A stretch of 28,818 bases of DNA from Bacillota bacterium (GTDB lineage Bacteria; Bacillota; Bacilli; Paenibacillales; NBRC-103111): assembly GCA_023393235.1 (NCBI GenBank), contig JAEWMH010000036.1, positions 1 through 28,818 of the forward strand. Reading direction: 5' to 3'. The translations under genes were made by a program, and so were the position numbers. The notes beneath the pieces are model-generated. The model worked only from the letters and a program-made list of their open reading frames with translations, did not search any database and was not told the DNA's origin. Shown piece by piece: positions 1 to 6,822 of the stretch (its first letter is position 1; each line of letters opens with the position of its first letter).

Positions 1-13
1 ACGTGATGTACCG

Positions 14-403
14 TTAATTATTGTAGACCGAAATCCCATGGTCCGTAAAATAAAAGGGCCGTACCTCCCTGATCCCCCCTGCCGATAGGAATCCTGCAAG
101 AATCGACCCTACCCAAGGCGTCCATACCCAATATTTGATCCGGTTCTGCCTGGGGCCGGCTGGTTTGCCGTTTATCTCCCCGCAGCCCTCCTGCAAACCT
201 CCCGCCGGGCAGACCCAGCCGCAGAAGGCTCTGCCGAAGAACAATGAGGTCAAAAACAGCGCTGCGAACAACAGGAAGCTGCCGGAGGCGATCCCCGCAA
301 AGCTTCCCTGGACAATCAGATAAGGGGAGAAATAGTTCAGTGTAAGGGGAAAAACCAGCATGGACATAAGAAGAATGGCCTTCCGGACTTTTTGAGCCTT
401 CAT
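14..403 (-). CDS. 4Fe-4S-binding membrane protein (Fer4_5/NapH-like), probably truncated
   Basis: About 129 residues from the ATG at 403, which has an AAGGA ribosome-binding site 10 nt upstream; an open frame continues further 5' but that part crosses the promoter. Two N-terminal hydrophobic segments precede the motif GRAFCGWVCPAGGLQEGCGE, which matches the first iron-sulfur cysteine cluster of polyferredoxin-type membrane proteins (NapH/YccM-like). Such proteins normally carry a second CxxxC segment and often a ferredoxin domain after the stretch seen here, so this protein ends early. After the TAA at 14-16 the same frame continues with R-Y-I-T, which would fit ordinary family sequence. A nonsense mutation is therefore possible, but only 13 nt remain in the window. 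Role (electron transfer at the membrane) is by family only. Confidence 0.6.
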   Translation of the reverse strand: MKAQKVRKAILLMSMLVFPLTLNYFSPYLIVQGSFAGIASGSFLLFAALFLTSLFFGRAFCGWVCPAGGLQEGCGEINGKPAGPRQNRIKYWVWTPWVGSILAGFLSAGGIREVRPFYFTDHGISVYNN

Positions 404-446
404 GATCCCACATTCCTTTCCGTTGAAGAGCATTCCTGATGAGTCA

Positions 447-475
447 ACTATATTATGTTGATATAGTATTGTCAA
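447..475 (-). promoter_or_regulatory. Sigma-A-type promoter with an embedded dyad, for the 4Fe-4S gene
   Basis: Read on the minus strand: TTGACA (475-470), a 17-nt spacer, then TATAGT (452-447), about 45 nt upstream of the start codon. A 7-7-7 inverted repeat, ACTATAT/ATATAGT, spans 447-467 and a second overlapping dyad, TCAAC/GTTGA, spans 444-461. Both cover the -10 box and spacer, the usual place for a repressor operator. The regulator is not identifiable here. Confidence 0.65.
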
Positions 476-593
476 TGATGATTTGCTCCCCCATGAACTA
501 CATAAACCTGCGGGATATGGAGATAGTAAACCCATGAAACAACTCAGCAAAGCCGGGCTTTTACCGGTGATTGCCTAAGGGGACTTTACCAAC

Positions 594-2030
594 ATGGCTC
601 AAAATAGCAAGGCTTCTCAACAGGAGAAGCAGCTTCCTTGGTGGCAATTGTCACTGCTTGGCGTTGCCTGTACAGTTGGTACAGGTTTTTTTCTGGGTTC
701 TGCCATTGCCATTGAAATCGGCGGACCGTCCGTGCTGTTCAACTACGCTTTAGCCGCTGTGGGCACCTATCTGGTATTCGACCAGCTGGCCCGCATGACG
801 GCGGACCAGCCTATGGAAGGCTCCTTCCGTTCCTATGCCGGGAAAGCCTATGGCCGTTGGGCCGGCTTCAGCAGCGGCTGGGTTTATTGGTCCGCCGAGC
901 TCCTGATCATGGGCAGCCAACTGACTGCCTTGTCCCTGTTCAGCCGGTTCTGGTTTCCGGCGGTGCCCATGTGGTGCTTTGCCGCGGGCTTCGGGATACT
1001 GGGACTGCTGGTGATTATTTGGGGAACCAAGGTATTCGACAGGCTGGAGAATACGCTGGCGGTGATGAAGATGGCCGCTATCCTGATGTTTCTGATTATT
1101 GCCGGACTGGCACTGGCAGGGGTGCTTACCCCCAAGGAGCATGGTGCGGCGATGCCGGGTGAGTGGCTGCCCAAAAGCTACACCGGACTTTGGTCGGCGC
1201 TGATCTTTTCCTTTTACGCCTTCGGGGGGATTGAGGTTATCGGGCTTCTGACCACCCGGCTGAAGAAGCCGGAGGATGCCCCGAAGTCGGGAAAGGTGAT
1301 GCTCCTGGCCCTTGCTGTGCTTTATGTTTTGTCCATCGGGTTTGTCCTGCTGCTGGAGCCCTGGACCTCGTATACCTCCGATGAAAGCCCGTTTATCGTA
1401 TCTTTGGCCGAATACAATCTGCCTTTTGTCCCGCATTTGTTTAATGCGGTGCTGATTGTCGCCGGATTCTCCACCATGACCGCCTCCCTGTTCGCCGTCA
1501 CCACCATGGTGGTCACTCTGGCCAAGGATCATGACGCACCGGCGGTTTTTGCCGGGAAAGCAGGCGGAAACGGCAAAAAGCCCATAACTGCCGTGGGTTT
1601 GTCGGCAGCAGGCTTGACCGCTTCGGTGGTATTCGCACTCCTTATGCCGGAGAGTGTGTATGAATATTTGACAACGGCAGCTGGCATTATGCTGCTGTAC
1701 AACTGGTTTTTCATTCTGGTGACGGCAAGGCGGCTGCTTCCCGCTACGCCCATGATGCGCACGAAGCAGTTCGCCGGTATGGCGCTGATCGCGCTGGCGG
1801 TTTTCGGCACCCTGTTCCACAGCATCAGCCGCCCCGGCTTCTTCATCAGCCTGGGCTTCACCGGAGTTATTGCCGCTATCACCTTTTTGATGAAGCGGGT
1901 CTGGAACAAGCAGGACCGCGGGCCCTCAACCAAAGAGAAGCCGGAACGCCTCCACGCCGAAGAAGATTCCGAAGCCGATAAGGGACAGACCGGAAATCAC
2001 GGACACCGCCACAAGGAGCCCGCGCGTTAA
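594..2030 (+). CDS. Amino-acid permease, APC superfamily
   Basis: A 478-residue polytopic protein with about 12 hydrophobic segments. The N-terminal GTGFFLGSAIAIEIGGPSVL segment is the glycine-rich first helix of the amino-acid/polyamine/organocation (APC) family, and GSFRSYAGKAYGRWAGFSSG is the conserved loop typical of GABA/proline-type permeases. It should import an amino acid by cation symport; the substrate cannot be read from sequence. Start ATG at 594 follows AAGGGGA at 577-583. The last ~35 residues are hydrophilic (rich in K, E, H) and are encoded opposite the 3' end of the convergent LysE gene, so this tail is probably an extension past an ancestral stop. Confidence 0.9.
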   Translation: MAQNSKASQQEKQLPWWQLSLLGVACTVGTGFFLGSAIAIEIGGPSVLFNYALAAVGTYLVFDQLARMTADQPMEGSFRSYAGKAYGRWAGFSSGWVYWSAELLIMGSQLTALSLFSRFWFPAVPMWCFAAGFGILGLLVIIWGTKVFDRLENTLAVMKMAAILMFLIIAGLALAGVLTPKEHGAAMPGEWLPKSYTGLWSALIFSFYAFGGIEVIGLLTTRLKKPEDAPKSGKVMLLALAVLYVLSIGFVLLLEPWTSYTSDESPFIVSLAEYNLPFVPHLFNAVLIVAGFSTMTASLFAVTTMVVTLAKDHDAPAVFAGKAGGNGKKPITAVGLSAAGLTASVVFALLMPESVYEYLTTAAGIMLLYNWFFILVTARRLLPATPMMRTKQFAGMALIALAVFGTLFHSISRPGFFISLGFTGVIAAITFLMKRVWNKQDRGPSTKEKPERLHAEEDSEADKGQTGNHGHRHKEPAR

Positions 2031-2552
2031 AAACCGGCGGAAGGCACTGGCCATCAGCGCCATCAGCACATCCCACAGCATAATGCCAGCCATGATGGCA
2101 CCGCTGTACAGCAGGACCTCCCGGGCTTGGTATTTGGCGATCATATCCGCCAGAACCGAGCCATAAATCCCCAGCCAGAACAGAATGGACATGGGGTTGG
2201 AGACGGACAGCAAAAACCCTGACAGAAACGACTTGATAGGCGCTTCGTTTCCACCCCTATAGCCGTCTCCCTGCTTGCCGGCATGGAGCAGACTTTCAAT
2301 GCCTGTGTACGTCAGGACAAAACAGCCGAACAGCCACAGGAAGGTTTTCATAAACGGTTCATTCAAAAAATGGATGACGCCAAAATAAACCAGCAGCATA
2401 AAGGCACCGTCGGCAAGCATGGCCCCAAGCCCCACCAGCCATGCATGCCAAAAACCGCTGCGGATGCCCCGCTCCATCTGAGCCGTATTAATGGGGCCGA
2501 TCGGAGCGGCCAGCGATAAACCCAACAGAAAATGACTGAATAATACTGCCAT
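1926..2552 (-). CDS. LysE-family amino-acid exporter
   Basis: 208 residues, the normal length for LysE/RhtB translocators, with about six hydrophobic segments. The N-terminus contains GLSLAAPIGPINTAQMERGI, the family signature (xPGPxN-type) in the first helix. Later segments include SGFLLSVSNPMSILFWLG, also typical. It likely exports an amino acid or related metabolite across the membrane. The ATG at 2552 is preceded by GGGAGGTGG at 6-nt spacing. Its 3' end overlaps the convergent permease gene by 105 nt, and the overlapped part encodes its last transmembrane helix, so this frame is the conserved one there. Confidence 0.9.
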   Translation of the reverse strand: MAVLFSHFLLGLSLAAPIGPINTAQMERGIRSGFWHAWLVGLGAMLADGAFMLLVYFGVIHFLNEPFMKTFLWLFGCFVLTYTGIESLLHAGKQGDGYRGGNEAPIKSFLSGFLLSVSNPMSILFWLGIYGSVLADMIAKYQAREVLLYSGAIMAGIMLWDVLMALMASAFRRFLTRGLLVAVSVISGLSLIGFGIFFGVEAFRLLFG

Positions 2553-2638
2553 TTCGTACCACCTCCCATATTCCTCATAAGAGAATATGCGGGTGCACGG
2601 GCTCGTACCACATCATTCTGTGATTTATCTGGCGCCAC

Positions 2639-2657
2639 CGGGTAAGGCGATTACCCG
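2639..2657 (+). promoter_or_regulatory. Short perfect hairpin in the leader of the MFS gene
   Basis: CGGGTAA - GGCGA - TTACCCG: a perfect 7-bp stem with a 5-nt loop, ending about 5 nt before the GAAGGAGGG ribosome-binding site of the gene starting at 2678. No U-run follows, so it is not a terminator. It could be an operator or a structure affecting translation; which is unknown. Confidence 0.45.
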
Positions 2658-2677
2658 TAATTGAAGGAGGGATATAC

Positions 2678-3898
2678 ATGAGCGCGCCTAAGAAAAAGGA
2701 CCTGCTGGCCATATCCTCCATACCGTTAATTATGACACTGGGAAATTCTATGCTGATTCCGGTGCTTCCCGGCATGCGCAGCCAGTTGAATGTCAGTTCC
2801 TTTCAGGTCAGTCTGATCATTACGGTGTATTCTGTGGTGGCCATTTTCCTGATTCCGGTGGCAGGTTTTCTGTCCGACCGTTTCGGCAGAAAAAAAGTGA
2901 TCGTCCCCAGCCTAATCCTTACCGGACTCGGGGGGCTGCTCTGTGGCATTGCGTCCGTATGGTTCGGGAATGCGTACCTGTGGATATTGGTGGGCCGGTT
3001 TATTCAGGGCATCGGGGCAGCAGGGGCATTTCCCATCGTCATGCCGCTGGTAGGGGATTTATTTGAGGATGAAGCCCAGGTCAGCGCAGGTCTGGGTATC
3101 GTGGAGACCTCCAATACCTTCGGCAAGGTGCTGAGCCCCATTCTGGGCTGCTTATTGGCCGCCCTGGTTTGGTATGCTCCTTTTTGGGCCATTCCGGTGC
3201 TGTGTGCAGCGTCTCTCCTGTTGGTGTGGTTTATGGTCAAGGTACCCAAAAAGAAAAGTCAGGACAAACCTCCCCGCATCCCGGAGTTCTTCAAATCGGT
3301 TAAGGCCCTCTTCAAGGAAAAAGGCCGCTGGCTGTATGCCATCTTCGCTTTGGGCGGCATCAGCATGTTTGTGGTGTTCGGCACCCTGTTTTATTTGTCG
3401 GAAATGCTGGAGGATGAACACGGGATGCATGGGGTGCTGAAGGGGAGTATGCTGGCCATTCCGACTGCGGCGTTATGCGTATGCTCCTTCGGAACCGGGA
3501 AGATCATCGGAGACCATAAGAAACGGATGAAGTGGTTCAACCTGGCCGGTGTAGTCCTGCTCTCTGCGGCGGCGCTGGCCTGCGCCTGGTTTGGCGAAAA
3601 CTCCCTCCTGCTGGATATGACCCTAATTTCACTAAGCTCCGCAGGGGTAGGCATTGCCCTGCCTTGTCTCGACGCCTTCATCACCGAGGGGATCGAGAAG
3701 GAACAGCGGGGCACGGTTACCTCCTTCTACAGCAGCATGCGGTTCATCGGCGTTGCGGCCGGGCCTCCGGTTGCCTCCGTTATGCTGAAGCCGTCAGCAG
3801 GCCCCTTCTTTTATCTGGCAGCCGGCTTAGGAGCCGTAGCCATTCTGCTGTCCGCCTTCGCCCTCAAGCCGAAGGAAGATCAAGCGGCGGAAAGCTGA
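2678..3898 (+). CDS. MFS transporter, multidrug/tetracycline-efflux-like
   Basis: 406 residues with about 12 hydrophobic segments in two halves separated by a basic cytoplasmic loop (about residues 188-210, KVPKKKSQDKPPR). The loop after helix 2 reads AGFLSDRFGRKKVI, the major-facilitator motif A, and GRFIQGIGAAGAFPIVMPLV resembles the proton-antiport motif C region of 12/14-TM drug exporters. It most likely expels a drug-like or toxic compound using the proton gradient; substrate unknown. ATG at 2678 follows GAAGGAGGG. It stands alone, with a leader hairpin and a strong terminator directly behind it. Confidence 0.9.
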   Translation: MSAPKKKDLLAISSIPLIMTLGNSMLIPVLPGMRSQLNVSSFQVSLIITVYSVVAIFLIPVAGFLSDRFGRKKVIVPSLILTGLGGLLCGIASVWFGNAYLWILVGRFIQGIGAAGAFPIVMPLVGDLFEDEAQVSAGLGIVETSNTFGKVLSPILGCLLAALVWYAPFWAIPVLCAASLLLVWFMVKVPKKKSQDKPPRIPEFFKSVKALFKEKGRWLYAIFALGGISMFVVFGTLFYLSEMLEDEHGMHGVLKGSMLAIPTAALCVCSFGTGKIIGDHKKRMKWFNLAGVVLLSAAALACAWFGENSLLLDMTLISLSSAGVGIALPCLDAFITEGIEKEQRGTVTSFYSSMRFIGVAAGPPVASVMLKPSAGPFFYLAAGLGAVAILLSAFALKPKEDQAAES

Positions 3899-3914
3899 CA
3901 CTGGAAGGACGCGC

Positions 3915-3946
3915 AAAAAAACTCCAGCCGCTCTGGAGTTTTTTTC
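3915..3946. terminator. Bidirectional rho-independent terminator
   Basis: ACTCCAG - CCGCT - CTGGAGT flanked by an A-run on the left and TTTTTTT on the right, so it can end transcription of the MFS gene on the plus strand and of the coat gene on the minus strand. Confidence 0.9.
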
Positions 3947-3957
3947 TGTAGGGAATG

Positions 3958-4446
3958 TTATAATTTCATCGCCTTTTCAGCATTCTTCTGATCATTGGCC
4001 AGGAGGAGATTCAGGTCATAGGCCGGATACAGGCCTCTAGTATACATGAACTGGAAGATGTCCCCGTGCAGCTGGATTGCGCTGTTCAACTGCTTCTGGA
4101 GAAGCTGCCGCAGAGCCGGAGTCGCCGTCTCCGTGATCGCTATGGCATAATTGCGCACAGCCGTTTTGGCAAAAATCAGCAGATGGGCCGCGTAGAAAGC
4201 GGTGGCATCCTCCGGTGTCATGGCACGGGCACCTACCACAGGGGCAGCTTTGAAGTAAGGAAGCAGCTCCGTCAGGTTCTGCTCGATACCGGCAATGGCG
4301 TCCATGTAAATTTTTTTCAGCTGTGGATCCTTGATATTCATCAGGTTCATTTTGAGATCGGTCAGCGAATTGGATTGGAAGGCTACCGTCTCATGCAATT
4401 CCATGGTTTCATGCCATGCCAGGTGCTTCGGTTCTTGCGTGCTCAT
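3958..4446 (-). CDS. CotF-like spore coat protein
   Basis: 162 residues. The C-terminal half (from about AAHLLIFAKTAVRNYAIAIT through QLHGDIFQFMYTRGLYPAYD) matches the Coat_F domain, a helical ferritin-like fold found in spore coat proteins of Bacillales. The start is the ATG at 4446, 6 nt after GGAGGAAT; the frame stays open further upstream but that part covers a palindrome. A second CotF-like gene lies directly upstream on the same strand, separated by a terminator, so the two are probably transcribed separately, presumably late in the mother cell. No convincing sigma-K box was identified. Confidence 0.85.
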   Translation of the reverse strand: MSTQEPKHLAWHETMELHETVAFQSNSLTDLKMNLMNIKDPQLKKIYMDAIAGIEQNLTELLPYFKAAPVVGARAMTPEDATAFYAAHLLIFAKTAVRNYAIAITETATPALRQLLQKQLNSAIQLHGDIFQFMYTRGLYPAYDLNLLLANDQKNAEKAMKL

Positions 4447-4463
4447 CTGTTCATTCCTCCGAT

Positions 4464-4480
4464 GTGTGTAGTCTACACAC
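4464..4480 (-). promoter_or_regulatory. Perfect 8-bp palindrome upstream of the coat gene
   Basis: GTGTGTAG - T - CTACACAC, 18 nt before the start codon at 4446 and just upstream of its ribosome-binding site. It is a good candidate operator or leader hairpin. The binding protein is not known. Confidence 0.5.
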
Positions 4481-4521
4481 CATATGCCTATTTTTCCGAT
4501 CAGCATCATGTCCCGCATAAT

Positions 4522-4559
4522 AAAAAAGCAGGGAGCACGTTCGCCGTGTCTCCCCGCTT
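4522..4559 (-). terminator. Terminator after the upstream CotF-like gene
   Basis: On the minus strand, AAGCGGGGAGACACG pairs with CGTGCTCCCTGCTT (one mismatch, one bulge), followed by TTTTTTA. It sits just downstream of the stop codon of the gene at 4563-5189. Confidence 0.85.
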
Positions 4560-4562
4560 CTA

Positions 4563-5189
4563 TTATTGATATTGGTTCGGCCCTGTATAATAATACGGCT
4601 GCTGCTGGAAGGCTGCTTGCGGATTAGACATCTGCTGGGACGATCCATGCTGGTACGGCACCGGCTGGAAGGTTTGCTGCAGGGTCTGCAGGGTCGTTTG
4701 AGGCGCCTGCACCACCGGATACCACCCCTTGCGCGCCATGTATTGCCACACCTCGAAGCTTTGGTGGGAGCACATGCGGAAGGCATCCTCCAGAAAAGCG
4801 CGCAGCTGGGGCGTGGAGGTTTCGAAAGCGGCCCACGCATACTCTCTCCCCGCCCGTTTGAGGGTCAGCAGATACGAGGTGGCAATAGCCCGGTCATCCA
4901 GCCTGGTGAGCTTAACCTGCGGTTGAACCGGCTGCACGTTCATCCCGTTGGGCGGCATGATGGGATTCAGGTTCAGGCCGGGGACATTCAGCTGATCCCG
5001 CGACATGGATTTGGACACATATTCGACCTTCATGTTGTAATCCTGGATATGAACGGCGAAATGACCGGCAATCATATTCCGCAGCTCCTCGTCCTGGGCT
5101 TGCTCCAAAAACAACCCCATGGATTGGATGCTGTTGGTGCAGCTCATCAATAACTCGCTTAATTCGTGGGCTTCATGCGCTCCTAACAT
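4563..5189 (-). CDS. CotF-like spore coat protein with Gln/Pro-rich tail
   Basis: 208 residues from the ATG at 5189, 8 nt after AAGGAGG; a TTG one codon upstream (5192) is also possible but the ATG is better placed. The N-terminal ~60 residues form a helical segment (HEAHELSELLMSCTNSIQSM), followed by a proline-rich linker. A Coat_F-type segment occupies about residues 98-160 (DRAIATSYLLTLKRAGREYA through SFEVWQYMARKGWYPV). The last ~45 residues are rich in Q, P, Y and N, common in outer spore-coat proteins. It likely contributes to the spore coat with its neighbour at 3958-4446. Confidence 0.85.
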   Translation of the reverse strand: MLGAHEAHELSELLMSCTNSIQSMGLFLEQAQDEELRNMIAGHFAVHIQDYNMKVEYVSKSMSRDQLNVPGLNLNPIMPPNGMNVQPVQPQVKLTRLDDRAIATSYLLTLKRAGREYAWAAFETSTPQLRAFLEDAFRMCSHQSFEVWQYMARKGWYPVVQAPQTTLQTLQQTFQPVPYQHGSSQQMSNPQAAFQQQPYYYTGPNQYQ

Positions 5190-5311
5190 CAAACCTTCCT
5201 CCTTTTGGACTGCGGCGGTGAACCCCTCTATCGGCCAGGATATAGAGTCCCCTGTTTCCAGTCCGGTATGCAGTCAGTTGGGAGAAGGTATTGATGTCAC
5301 GTTCTTCGGTC

Positions 5312-6388
5312 TTACTGCTGCTCGCTAGTCCCATACTCAAACGGTGCTTCGCAGGAGTAGATGTCATGGAAGAACCCCATATACGGGATATCCTCCTCCA
5401 TACATTTGATCTTGTATAACAGCTCCTCACCACACTCCGGCTCTTCGCCGTTATGCCGCTTCACCTCAAACGCATCCACGATGTTCTCCATCAGCACCGT
5501 TTGAATGAACAGAGATAGCTTATCCAGCATGGTTTTGTCGAGCCCGGTTTGGGACTGATATCCTTCGAGGACGGCTGCAAAATACTCCTCCATAAACCGC
5601 CTGCGCTTCTCCACCTCCCTCTCACGCTGGATCCAGCCCGTTCCATGTGTCCACAGATTGGCCAGATCGTACATGTACCAGCAGAAGCAGGAGTTGTCGA
5701 AATCGAATACGGTGATATCCCCGTTATCGTAATCGATGCAATAATTCCCGTCGCTGTAGTCAAAGTGGACCATTCCGAACACTTCGCTGCTTCTGTCCAG
5801 GGCTTCCAGCGCAGCCAACAGCTCTGCCAGCTTCTCCCGGAGCAGAGATAGGGAGGCAGGGATCAGCTCATTGATGTAGCCCGTATTGTACTTGTCAAAA
5901 AAGCTATACCGGCGGCGGACAGGCCTGTAGCCCTTGGACAGGTGGTGAAGCTTCCCCAGGGTTTTGCCGCAGTTGTAGAAATATTCGGTCAGGGGCACAC
6001 CCTCACGGTACCGGTAGCGGTTTTCCGCCAGTGATTTGCCTCTGGCCTTGTGGAACAGGCAGATCAGGTAGGTATGGTTTCCGTGTGTGATCTCCTCCGC
6101 CAGCTCCCCGCTGCGGGAGGGAATCACATCCGCCACACTGCCGCCGTTGGCCGCCAAATAACGGATGTATTCCGCCTCGGCCAAGACATCCTCCCTGCTC
6201 CTGTCGGGCAAACAGGCGATCCGGAGAATTTTCGGCTCCGCTCCCTCTTTCTCACAGGTAAAAACAACGTTGCGGCCTCCGTCATGGCCTTCGACCGGGC
6301 TGAATTCGTATCCCTCCAGCGCATATAGCTCCGAGATGGGCCCAAGGAAATGAGTCTTCGTGATGTGAACAACCTCGTTATGGTTCAA
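5312..6388 (-). CDS. APH-family phosphotransferase (aminoglycoside/choline-kinase fold)
   Basis: 358 residues. The kinase catalytic loop HFDYSDGN (residues 208-215) carries the HxDxxxxN pattern of aminoglycoside and choline kinases, with the metal-binding DFD at 229-231. Lys53 (PKILRIA) is a plausible ATP-contacting lysine. The substrate is unknown: homologues in Bacillales include small-molecule kinases and spore-associated CotS-like proteins, so the genomic neighbourhood of coat genes is suggestive but not proof. The start is TTG at 6388, placed 7 nt after AAAGGGGA; no ATG occurs in the first half of the frame, so this non-ATG start is well supported. A non-coding repeat block lies immediately upstream. 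Confidence 0.82.
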   Translation of the reverse strand: MNHNEVVHITKTHFLGPISELYALEGYEFSPVEGHDGGRNVVFTCEKEGAEPKILRIACLPDRSREDVLAEAEYIRYLAANGGSVADVIPSRSGELAEEITHGNHTYLICLFHKARGKSLAENRYRYREGVPLTEYFYNCGKTLGKLHHLSKGYRPVRRRYSFFDKYNTGYINELIPASLSLLREKLAELLAALEALDRSSEVFGMVHFDYSDGNYCIDYDNGDITVFDFDNSCFCWYMYDLANLWTHGTGWIQREREVEKRRRFMEEYFAAVLEGYQSQTGLDKTMLDKLSLFIQTVLMENIVDAFEVKRHNGEEPECGEELLYKIKCMEEDIPYMGFFHDIYSCEAPFEYGTSEQQ

Positions 6389-6448
6389 AAAAAGTCCCCT
6401 TTCGTTTTGAAGTAGTTAAAGTAACCTTCGGGGGGGCTGCTGGTGGGG

Positions 6449-6560
6449 GTGCGGTACAAGTACAGGTGCGTTTGAGAGGTGGGGTACGAGTACAGGTGCG
6501 TTGGGCTTTCGGGTGCGGTTCCGCTTTCGATTGCGGGTGCTGGTTCGCGTACGGTTGCGC
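6449..6560. repeat. Degenerate tandem repeat, about 30-bp period with internal hexamer
   Basis: Two 24-nt copies beginning GTGCGGTACAAGTACAGG (6449-6472) and GTGGGGTACGAGTACAGG (6479-6502) are identical at 22 positions and exactly 30 nt apart. The following 60 nt carry weaker copies built from GGTGCG/GTACRG-type hexamers. It directly abuts element A. No convincing gene lies between 6389 and 6822. Confidence 0.6.
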
Positions 6561-6563
6561 CCG

Positions 6564-6745
6564 TAACGGACCGTACAAACCTTATTTCGCCGGAAACACC
6601 CTTTTGGCGAATGTTACGGACAGGAGAGCCCTTATTCACCCCGAATCCTCTTGTTATGAGGAGAACCGGGAAAATAAGGGCCGTAGAGTCCGCGAAAACA
6701 AGAAAATGATGATTCTGCGCCGATTAAGCGCCGTGGGGTCCGTTA
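6564..6745. repeat. Nested palindromic element A (182 nt)
   Basis: The ends TAACGGACC (6564-6572) and GGTCCGTTA (6737-6745) pair perfectly. An inner hairpin pairs CGGAC (6617-6621) with GTCCG (6688-6692), GCCCTTATT (6628-6636) with AATAAGGGC (6673-6681), CCCG (6640-6643) with CGGG (6667-6670) and TCCTC (6646-6650) with GAGGA (6658-6662). A side hairpin TTCGCC/GGCGAA lies at 6586-6611. The ACGG and TCCG cores repeat exactly 50 nt apart on each arm. The architecture matches the element at 20103-20285. No start, RBS or conserved frame suggests coding. The remaining ~75 nt to 6822 show nothing recognisable. Confidence 0.75.
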
Positions 6746-6822
6746 GGTAGCGGAGCCCGGAACCCGGCAGCTGACCTCACTGGGGGGCTTCCCTCACCCA
6801 TCCACCTCCGGCATGGACCGGG

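Noticed and set aside
750..1820. 356-codon minus-strand frame inside the permease gene
   Set aside because: Translation is rich in Gln/Gly/His with no domain; the permease frame is conserved.
6466..6750. Overlapping short open frames in the repeat block
   Set aside because: They translate repeats and palindromes, lack ribosome-binding sites and show no family features.
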